64,000 nucleotides of DNA from assembly GCA_029851415.1 (NCBI GenBank), contig CM056744.1, positions 103,511,338-103,575,337 on the forward strand. Reading direction: 5' to 3'. A program made the position numbers and the translations under genes. A model generated the notes under the pieces. That model was given only the letters and a program-made list of their open reading frames with translations. It did no database searches and had not been told where the DNA came from. Of this stretch, positions 34,665-45,700 are shown piece by piece. Numbering within the stretch: the stretch's first letter is position 1; every line of letters begins with the position of its first letter. The stretch comes from Eretmocerus hayati (taxonomy: Eukaryota > Arthropoda > Insecta > Hymenoptera > Aphelinidae).

Positions 34665-35004
34665 AGCGAGAAAATAGACTAGGTGAATGGTTTGATTAGA
34701 ACTTTTGTGGTCATAAGTATTATCACTCCAACAAATGAAGTGATAGCTATGCCAACCTAAGATCACTGAATGGTCTCGAAGGCATTAATGCCTGCATAGA
34801 AGTAACAAATTTCATTCTTCACAGAAATTGATACTACCCTAACCACAACTATCAACTGTTCCAATTAATGCAATCACAAACCGGACGATTATCTCCCACT
34901 CTGAGCTTAAATTTCTTAAACACACGCATATTGATCTTGAGGATGAGCTTCCCCCTCCCTATCAACAATGAGTAAAATAATTTGAGAGTAATTCTGTTCG
35001 CCCA

Positions 35005-35050
35005 AAGCAAAGTTTGTTCAGCTGAACAAATCAATTGATAGTTACGTTCA
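35005..35050 (-). promoter_or_regulatory. Upstream block of gene 2 (palindromic CAGCTG box)
   Basis: TGTTCAGCTGAACA palindrome at about 35015-35028, about 355 bp before the start codon. Aligns with CAGCTG blocks at the same distance from genes 1 and 3; the TATA-like part is not kept here. Confidence 0.4.
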
Positions 35051-35072
35051 GCCATCATTTTTCTCAGGAAAT

Positions 35073-35333
35073 ATGAATACCGATATATTCAACTCTCACA
35101 AAATTGCTTCAATCACAATAATGAACTCTTGGCATTTGAAAATTGAGCACGAGAGATTGAGACTTTACAAAAAAATTTTAGGAGATGCAACTTTTGATTC
35201 TCTTCGACTAGATTCCCGAAAAATCATGTTGTCTGAAAATGTGCTCATAACATGCCACAAGTTTAGTGAGGATATTCTTCGACAGATTCTTGTGAGTGAG
35301 CTTCGGAAATTCCATCTTTTGATATCTTTTTAG
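35073..35333 (+). CDS. Unrecognised 86-codon ORF near the gene 2 promoter
   Basis: Open frame MNTDIFNSHK..LKIEHERLRLYKKIL.., rich in charged helical residues, transcribed away from gene 2 and starting about 50 bp from its CAGCTG block. No homologue in the window and no known domain. Could be chance. Confidence 0.2.
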   Translation: MNTDIFNSHKIASITIMNSWHLKIEHERLRLYKKILGDATFDSLRLDSRKIMLSENVLITCHKFSEDILRQILVSELRKFHLLISF

Positions 35334-35339
35334 GAATGG

Positions 35340-36630
35340 AATCATTGTCACCGCCGTCTAAAACCTCATTTTGTGTCTATGTGTACGAGAAACGATTCGT
35401 TACCCTGTTATTGTCTTCTCTCAGTATAAATTCTTATAAGTGAGCACTGATTCTGTAATGTGCCAAGGAATTCACCAAACTAGCTCAAAATTATCATCAT
35501 TTTCATGATAATTATTCTCATTCCTTGTCAAAGCACTCATCCCACAGTGTAATCTTACTCATGCCACCTCACAAATGAGATGAACGAGAATTATGAAAGT
35601 GGCGAGCATAATTTTTTATTCAATCATCTTGCGAACCCAGGGCAGGTTAGTCTTAGGGATTAATCTAACACTCTAAAGGTACCTGAGGCCTTCACTTGAG
35701 TCTGAAATACTCGAGGGCACTAGGACGTATTTGTGAAGCCAAATTGCTCCTCAATTTGCATCGAGATGGTCCACTTTAGTTGGACTATATTTTCAGAATG
35801 AAAATCACACTAGTTCAGAACATCTATTTAACTGAGGTTTCTTTCTATCCCTTCCGCTGAGAGCGCAGACAAAAAGTGGCCAGGTCTGACACTCTAATTA
35901 GTGCACAGTCTCATTGCTGTGGCAGGATCCCCAATACCAGAATTAAGGCATGCACCACCCCAAACTGTGACGAGCTCGCCCCCTCCCTCCCCAATGAATG
36001 GGGTTTCCTCTTGGAAAAATTTCTGGAAATTGGATTATTTGTTTCTAAATATTATAATATTCTGTTGCTACAAAGTATGATTTTTGATCAGTGTTCCTTC
36101 CCTCATGAATACAAGAAAAATCAGAATGTGGTATGACTCTAAGGGTTCCAACTAATTTTAACATGATGATTCAATCTTCTGAAATCGTGAACACTGGAGA
36201 AGATCTTGAATATTCCTGTGAGCTGGGCGAACTAGTCAATTTTCAATACCATAACTAAAAGTCAAGACAAGGAGTGATGAAAATGATCCATTCGAGGGAA
36301 AATTGGAATGAAAAAGATTTGAATGAGTAACAGCTGACGAGGATTTCAAGTATGTTTACGTAAATCCGTTAGATGCAATCAAATCTTTCCACACCTGTTT
36401 TTTTGAGTTCATAAATTTTCAGATGAAATCATCAGTATTGATTTGATTAACAACTCCATTTTCAACAGGCAGAGGCGGTATCCCATAGATTCGTGTCTGA
36501 CCCATTGAATTTCTCAAGTAATCTTCGACCCTCTTCAACACAAAATCATGGCATAACTAGTCAGCACCTCGGCGCCAATTCGAAATTCATCACTATCCTT
36601 TCGTCGGTAGTCGAACTTTCGCAATTCAAT
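35340..36630. other. No gene seen (spacer between genes 2 and 3)
   Basis: Only short ORFs; the 3' flank of gene 3 should end here, but no clear AATAAA was assigned. Confidence 0.4.
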
Positions 36631-36636
36631 GATCTG

Positions 36637-36740
36637 TCAAAGTTTCCTCAAAAGTGTGTAGCTCTCCTCACATGAAGATCTCGTCTGAGTCTCAATCGCA
36701 ATTCTTGCATTTGGACTTGGTTCTTGTGATAATGCTGATG
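36637..36740 (-). CDS. Gene 3: last exon, truncated
   Basis: Acceptor ATTATTGTAG|CATCAG, phase 1. Codes ..SALSQEPSPNARIAIETQTRSSCEES.. and reaches a TGA after 34 codons (RKL-stop). Open sequence similar to the gene 2 end follows beyond the stop. A decayed or shortened version of the shared last exon. Confidence 0.6.
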
Positions 36741-39700
36741 CTACAATAATAAAATATCGATTTTTTCAAAACAGAACGGTGGAATGCTGGAAGATACACA
36801 GTAAAGATAGAATGACCATCAATGCGTGCTTATGATTTGAAAAGTAGTATGGAGTTTTGAGATACGGATAACAGCATCTGGGGAGAAGCTTGGCCATGAT
36901 ACAAATGCATGATCGTGTCATTGATGACATGCATAAGTTATTAAGAGCTCCGGATCGAAGACCTGGATAGCCTAATTTTCGCCTAATAATCGACATAATA
37001 CAAATGAAAATTGAAGTACGCTACTAGATTGCCAGTGATCTCTGATCCTCACCTGAGGGTAAACCTTGAAAATGAACGCTGTCCTCCCTGAAATCATCGC
37101 ATCTCGTTATTCGATGATTCAGACCAAGTACCTCTTCGAATATACAAGTGTTTCCTCCAACTTCTGCACAACCTTGGTGACAAGTGCATGCATCTGCGGT
37201 GGACAACTGCGTCCCTGATATTTGATGGGATGTACTCGGATGAGAAAATGCTGAGGAAAAAATATGTAATGGTGATTCATAGGCTCACGAGATGAGAGGA
37301 GTGGTCTGCCCGTTGCATCTCCGCATATGTAGTTGCCGTAGAAAAGCGCTGGGGCGAGCTATTTTTATTCTCTCAACGGAAATATTTGCCCGTACCTTTT
37401 GACCAATACTATTGCTTTCAGGCTTTCTTTACCAATAATGTTGCACTCAGGCCCTTTTTACCAATGCTTATACATGTAGGCTTTTTTTATCAATACCCTC
37501 GCACGTAGGCCCTTTTTTTCAACAAAATTTTTCAGTAGCTGGAGTTCTTTTAGAAATTCATCGAGTTCTTGATGATTTCATGGGTATCTCTTTTAGGAGT
37601 GATAAGACCCTTTCACGTTGTCGCATTCGTGCTGAGATTCGATTCCTAAACGAAGTTCCTTTTCAGATTCTCATTATCATGATTTTTCAAACGATGTTGG
37701 AAGTATCTCTCATGGTATGCTCGAGACTTTTTTGTCCATTTTGGAAGTACTTCAGATATACACTCGCGAACAAGGTGAACTGTAATGGGATGACGGTCAG
37801 TGACCATTCGACATCTGTCGTTTCGCTCGCACCTAGCGGGTTATCCCGCAAGTGCGAGTGAGATGACACATTTTGAACTTTGACCAGTTTCCACCACAAA
37901 CACTTGTCGTTTTTGGAACGGTTTTTGCTGTGGAATGACCCGGCAAACACGATGAAGTAGTTAACTAACGTCTTGATTACAGGTACCATATTTAAAAATC
38001 GATTTGTATCTTAAGGGGATGTGGCTGTCCACCCCTGCAGGAATCTATAAACGTCGGTAACCTTCAATCTGCTTCAATTTTATTCGTGAATATTGCTTGT
38101 ATTGCCGTGGAAATTCACACGAAGATAGACTAAGTCATTTTTCACCTGAATTGGGTCCATAACTTGGCGTACTTTGCCTAGATCCTTGAAAATCTATGCT
38201 AAGAGTCACTGCCCCTCTGCACTGGCTCGGTGAATAACGTATTACTAAACGTGTTGGGGCTCTCACCTGCATGCACGTACCCAATTTCGATGCAGAATTA
38301 TCCGTAGAATCACCTTGCACCGTTACAGAGCCTAGTAAACAGTATTCGCAAAGAAAATTGAAACAAATCAGCTCATGTGTAATGCATCTCGGCCGTCTGC
38401 TAGTCCATGCGAGCGATCAACAAATGTTTGGTATAGTTGGCAATGCTGGAGCGTGAAGCAGCAGACACTTTCGAACTCTTGCCATCACTCTCACTACCTT
38501 CCATACCATGGCGTAATGATACTAATGTTATTAATAATAAATTAATGTTATTTACATTAAGATATTATTCATAATAAACATTAATAGATGATGTTATCAT
38601 TATTACGCCATGCTCCATACTGACCATACTCATCTCATACTCATCGCACGCTGATATAGCGCAGCCAAGCTATATAGCATATGCTATACCGGCACCCAGA
38701 ATGGCCGCCGCCAGCCCTCGCAACAGATTGTTTACCCGGCTTCCTGGTGCTCACGCTACGTCGTGGAGTGTGTTCTGGGTGTGTTAGTAGGTGCGGGAAA
38801 TCCTTGCGGTCGCTTCCACATCGTCTCCGAGGCGTGACATGCCTAGGATCTCAAACCAGGAGCGCGAGAATGCCGTCTGCTCGAGCCAGCAAATTCCGGC
38901 TGTTTATATCGTAAGTAATTCAATAGTTCTCAATTCTAATCAATTGAAAGTGGTTGCAGCACCTGCGCTAAGCCTGTAGTTACGCCCTTATTGCCCCAGG
39001 AATCCTGGGAAAGTTGTACTCATCAAGTACGGGGTGTCGCAGCAGAGCACTGTTCTACCATATATTAGCATGGGCTGCATGTAAACAAAGACTAATTTTT
39101 CATTAGTCTCATTAATTTGGGACTGAATGATCAACTTTTTTATACTTAAATGATTATGGAAAATGTACTTTTTTTGACGAACTAACTCTTATGTGGCTAG
39201 TTTGATTATATACAACATTTTCCTGATTGCAGGTATTGCGGAAACTTAGGAACGAGGTATGGATTCAAAGACGAACTTGGTCTGGTGATGTCCAGAGGTA
39301 GACCAATCATCTGCATTGATTTTCCTTGCCTTCAGCAATTATGTAAGAGCTCTTTTATACTTAATTGATCATATTTTACATCAAGTTACCCAAATCCACT
39401 GTCTGAAACCTCTACTTGCAGTGGTTTGGGTCTCGGTTTTATGAGAGGGTCTCTCTCGGAATCAGTCATGGTGAAGTAAATACTGTACTGAAATGATTAT
39501 GATTGAATGTGTGCTTCCCTGAGGACTACCTGGATACTCTGAGAACTCTAGTGGGGCAAGTCTACCTGTGGAGACCACCTTCAGGGGTGCACCAAGAAGA
39601 TCCGTCGTAAGACAACCAAGACATAAGTTCAAGGTAAGACTTTTTCTTATTACCGAAGATAATATCATGTGAAATGAATGACTAATGATAATAATAATAA

Positions 39701-42700
39701 GTTATTTCCTCTTATAGGCTCTACATGGGATTAATTCGCTCTTCTCTTTTAGGTTTTGGTCTTTGCCATTTGTATGGCAAAGACTAAAGCAAAAATAGAA
39801 TACTAATTCCCTTGATCTTTACAGGACTTACAAAACTTGGGAGTCTTGGCCAATGGACCTGTCAACAGATGAGCTGAGATGATAAAAGGAGTCATTTTTG
39901 AAGAGAATGACCACTGGCCTTCGTCGAGGGAAATCTTCTTACTCTAAAATCAGAGTGAGTTTTGATCTCACACAACCAAGGTATTTTGCCAATTTACATG
40001 TTTCATTTCATTCCACATGAATAAATAACTCAAGGATTATCTTTTTGAACAAACTAATTTTATGTTTTCTTTCCAGGAAATGGACATCATAATGAAATCA
40101 AAAAAGAAAATTATATAAAAAAGTGAAATTAATATCAATAATAATATAAAACCAGCCTCTCTTCCTCGTTTAAACAGAAAATTGAACTTCAAAATTTATC
40201 TACATAATTGAACCGTTGAACAGACCTAACCTAAAAAATCTATTTATCTCAGTTCATTCTTATACAATTGTATGAAAAAAGTATCATCTGAGCTTGAAAA
40301 AAGATCTGGACCATAATGTTTATTCTGTTGCTCATTTGGGACTATTCTTCCAGGTAGAATTTCTAAATTGTACCTGGAGCGGAACCCTTGAGCATCATCA
40401 ATCATAGATAAAGAACACCCGAAGTTTGATGATGGACATCAGCAGGTTCCTGATCATATCAAGGGTGAGAAAATCTAATCTCAACCAAACCAGAGTAGAA
40501 AGGAAATTTCAGAAGATGTTCTACATCACGATTATTTTCTCCGCCTGACCTTCTCTCAATGGTTTTTCTTTTTCAGATATCTGGAGGAATGAGATCATCA
40601 GAAACCTGTCCTGCCCTTGAATAAGAACTATAAATTTCTATCATGAGCCTTCAGCAAGAGTTTATCCAAGATTGATAATACTGAAGGGTTTCGCACGAGC
40701 AACTATTTTCAGATTTCACTTGGAAGGAGAGTTCCAAACCACCAATTGAGGAGTCATTCCAGTCCATATCATCTCTTAGGCAGCAATGATATTTTGTTTC
40801 ATAGATCTGAATGAAAATTGGACTGAGATAGATATTATTTTCATCATGATGTCATTTTTACCAGAATTTTAGTGGGTAAGAAAGTTTGAAACAAATTACA
40901 GCTCAAAATCCATGGCCCTCGGCTATTTTACTTACAGAATTGTATGAACTAAAATATGTCATGTGTCTAGAAAATTATCATTGCTGATCCAACTATCTTG
41001 ATTCTAACTTGAAACTGTTCTCTCAGGTGATATTTGAGAAGAAGTGCCTCGAGCGAAGCCCAATGGATTTCTCAAGCTTGAATGGAGTCTCTGGAAATTT
41101 CCCTTCATCTCTACCTGGTAAAAGGTCACAAGAGCAGAACATTTCCCCAAGCTTCCCAGACCAACTTCCCCAGGGCTCAAAAGTTGAAGGAAATTGGAAG
41201 ATATCTAGTTTTTGAGCATGTTTAGGTCTGCGAAAGGAAATTATTTTGTGAACTCAGCGGAGCGTATTATCTTAGTGGACATGATACCAGCTTATTGATC
41301 AAATGAAACAATATTTTATTGTTATCGCTTCCCTTGGATCATGTTTTTGGGCATGATTGGAGCTGACCAACATTGATTTCATGAGATCAATAATATGTCA
41401 TGTTACTGAATATGAAAGCAGATTTTTAGTCGTTTCGACGTCCAAAAAGATGCATTTGTTTGCAAAATTTCGTAGAACTATTCATGTTTTTGGACATGAA
41501 TTTCAGCTTATTGTGTGGTGGATCACTGAAGGAGTACCATTTTCATGTTTGTGAACATGAATTCAGATCTGTAGCCATTTTGACGGCTAAGAAATGTTGC
41601 AGGGCTATTCATGTTTATGGACATGAATGTGCCATCCTTATTGAGGAATGCAATTTGAATATTCTGCTCTTCTTCAACAAAACACGGAATTATACTCCCT
41701 TGCGGACGAAAATCACGACGGAGGCTTTCTGAAGCTATCATCGCGTAACGAATTCGACTTCTGAGTCTCCTTTTACGCGCCCTGTATTTAAGTTCAGTGT
41801 TGCCAACTCATGTTCCGATTCCTGGTAGCGCCGCCTCCCGGAGGGATTACTTGAGGTCGATAATTCGACGCGTGCCCTACCTTGCCGGCCGAGATGACAG
41901 CCACATCCCTTTAATGAATTTTTTTAGAGGCCTCAATCCCAGGATGTCGATATGGGAGTTCGTTTTGATCAAAGTTTCGAAGGTACGTAAAGAAGAATCT
42001 ACTCGATTCATCAAAATCCATCAGAATGCGATTTTCAGTCTTTTTGGAGAATTACTTTGAATGCCGTACGGCACAGAGCTGACCGCGGGACCTTGAATAG
42101 CTCTGACCCCACTCAAACTTAATGTTATAGTGAGGTCATGTTTTTCGCTTCAAAATGATTTTCGAACCATTCGTGTCCAATAGTACAACATTGTATTTAG
42201 ACGATTCATTCTCACCCGCCAGAACTTCACAACTAGCTGTCCAAGGGCTTTGACTGCCTTCAGATAATAGACAAAGTACCTAACTCTCATCATACAATCG
42301 ATAAAAGAGCCTAGCTCCCATCGTGTAACCCACAAAAGGGCCTAAGTGCACTTAGGCTCTTTTTCCGATTTATGGGGTTTTCGAAGTTTATGAAAAAAAC
42401 ATTTCCATGAGGTGATAGATCATGGTTCAAGGGTTCAAAGAAGCGATAGGCCGGAAGGAGGGCCTAAGTGCACTTAAAGCCTCAACAAAAAGTGCGTTTT
42501 TGCGCGTTTTCTCCCTTGCACGTTTGCTCCTCCCGTGTATAAGCATGTTGTCGCCATAGTTCTATTGCGCGCCACGGGCCGGACAATGGCACTACTTTCA
42601 CGGAGAAAAAGGAGAAAATGCGCACTTTCTGTCGAGGTCCTTAGGTTCTTGTTCCACCCGCCCCCTCAATAATAATTTCAAATTATGTGGAAGGAGATGT

Positions 42701-45700
42701 ATGAGTGTTTCCACTCAACTGTGACGAATCGACAGTCTAAAATATATGATTTTCCTCATCCCATTGATTGGACTCGTTTGTATTTGACAGTCAAGCTACG
42801 AGAGACGTGAATTTTCATCGTCATTGCATACACCACACACTCATCACATCCCCACTTGGTTCTCACTGACTGGATATGGTACAATACTCACCTTCAGGAT
42901 TGCTTAGCCGATGGTTTTCTCCAGGAGCACAAGTTTCTAGAAGATGTTGATCACCATCCAACATCTGAATCTGTTGATGATTCCAATCATAGTTGATTAC
43001 AGGATCAGTTTGTTGATATCCTGGATCGTTAATCTCTCGGCATCCTCCATCCAATTCTGTATAAGAGCAAAGAATCTGCTCAACGAGAGCTCCTCCAAGA
43101 TCAGGAAGCTCATTTGTATTTCCTAGAGTTGCCTCGTTCCGTTGATTAGAAGAGGACTTTTTTCTTGCGTGAGCTTTCATATGTTTGGCAGCACCGGATG
43201 CATATTTGAACCTCTTATCACACAAATTGCAATTGAAGGACTTATGAGGTGAATGAGATTTCAAGTGACGATTTAGACTGGATATATCTCTGAATAATCT
43301 TCCACAAATTTCACATAATGCTGTCATCTGTCCCTCATGAAAATACATATGTTTACGGAGATCACTGCTCTGACTGAACATTTTATTGCACAGCTCACAC
43401 GAGAATGATTTTTCTCCTGAATGTAATTTTACATGTCTCCTCAATCCTTTTCTTCCATTGAATCTTCGACCGCACAAATCGCATGAGAAAGGTCTAATAT
43501 TTTGATGGATTCTTTTGTGAGCTGACAGATTACGATCAGTTTTGAAAGCCTTATTACACATATTACACGAAAATGCTCGTTCATAACTATGCGTTGCAAG
43601 ATGTCTTATCAGATGATTTCTCGTTCTAAACCCCTTGCGACAAATCTCACACATATATGATCTTTCTTTAGTGTGGGTGACCATGTGAGTGTTGAGGTTT
43701 GTGATAAAGTTAAATTTTCTGGAGCAGTAGACACACACATACGGATTCTCACCCGGATGGAACTTTTGAATGTGACGAGTCAAGCTTCGACGGCCAGATA
43801 GAAAATCTCCGCAATAGCTGCAAATGAATTCTCTTTCAGGGATTCCATAGGCACAACCTTGTCCTTGGTTCTGATTATGACTTGATGGACCAGCTGGAAT
43901 GATTGGAATTATGTGAGTATTTGGGAGAAGAAGATACTGTAATAGCTCAAATTTTTCATCAAACATATGCGTCGCTTAATTTCGTAAATCTTTTCTGGTT
44001 ATCTAACTCTGGAAAAGAAAGCAACTGGAGGGACTCGTGCGGTGACCGAAAATCGTCCCCGAGCCTATTGCGTAGGATTCCAACGCTTTAACACGTTCGC
44101 TGCGAAAGCAAAAATTGCGATTCCACCCCATATTGCTAGAGCGCTCAAAAGTGTGTTTCTGCACTTAGAATAGCCGAACCCCGTGAAAAGTCGTATATTT
44201 GACATCTATTTACATAATTACCAAGAATTGTTCTGGGACCCACCGGTGGGTCCTACCGCAAACAGAAGAGGCTGAGTCTTTTGTGTGCAATGGGACCCAC
44301 GGGTGGGTCCCAAAAAAATTTTCCCAGTGTACAGGGAAATGATGTGGATGATTAATACACCAAATTGAGTAGCCGTGGAGTGAAATATTGAGCTTTGTCT
44401 AGGTACAATTCGACTTGAAATCTGTACAGTTTGCATATGTATGTATAATAAAGATACTGTATAGCGGTATGTATAGTATGTTATAGCAATAGTATACTAC
44501 TGCACCGTGCTAATGTTTGATTGTATTTTTCAATCGGTTTCATCACAACAATCGAAACAGTAATGGGACTAGTTTTCAGAACTTTGGAGATCATACTGCA
44601 ACTTTCTCATATACTTGTAAGATGTTACACACGTTTTCCTAATGAGTCTTGTGGTTTCTCTCGGTTCCTGAGTATAACAAGTATCATTCCACTTAGGCAC
44701 TAGAGATGTACTTTGCCTCTTGAAAATTCGACCTTTTACGTCATCTAAATCAACGAGCCCAAGGACAAGTTATTTTTCAAGATCTAATACCAATGTTTTG
44801 TTTTTACTGACATGCGTCGAATACATGTATGCAATTCATATTGACGAAAGCTCCTCTAGTCGTGATTACCTTCCAATACCATTCCAGGCTTTTACTTAGG
44901 GGGGGGGGGGGGGTGGTAAGAAGACATTCAGATACGTCCATCTCTTTTGTGGCTTCAAAGTTAAAGTCAAGGAAGTACTGTATAGCCTCTTAGCTCCCTC
45001 TTCTTTATCATTACATTCATCAATGAGCGGGAGCTGGAAGCTACATTCAGCATTCTTACGATCACGGAGAGTGATCCTTTATCACGTAAAGCTGCGATAA
45101 TTCAACTCAGAGTCGCTCAAGTCATGCGTATTTGGGCTCAACTTGTAGCTTCTGATGTAGGCTTCAAAATGAGCTAAGTTACGTTGGAAAATTTTGAGTA
45201 CAAGTAGAGTAATGCATCCATCTACCCTCAATTTCGTGTTCTTATGAAAATTGGGATTAGAATCGGAATTTTGAGCTGGCTCGTCGAAATCAAAATCTAC
45301 ACCGGAACTGGCTTGCACAGATGTTTGAAGAGTCATACTCAGCGGTAAAAAATTGCTACATGAGCCACTAGACATGTCTACGTCGTTGAGTGCACACTAG
45401 AAGCTGATAAAATGCGAGACCCACCCGTGAAAAGTTGACTCAAGCGACATCAACTCTGTAAAGTGATGACGTAGAGCCCCGAAAGAACGACGCAAGTGCC
45501 CTTGTAGGGTTTCTACTGTGTATCACTCCGTATCGGAACCGCAGGCGGGCCCTCGCGCACGAAGTTAAAAGTCATCCTCGGCCCATGGGTCACTTCTGGA
45601 GGGAGCGACGCTAGCGCACTTGCGTCTGTTATACTGTGTAATCGCAAAATTGTTCAATGACGCAAGTGGCGTAGAAACTGTTCTGATGAGAAAATGCAGA

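Noticed and set aside
41797..42060. 87-codon plus-strand ORF
   Set aside because: A locally GC-rich stretch, but no domain, splice partner or copy.
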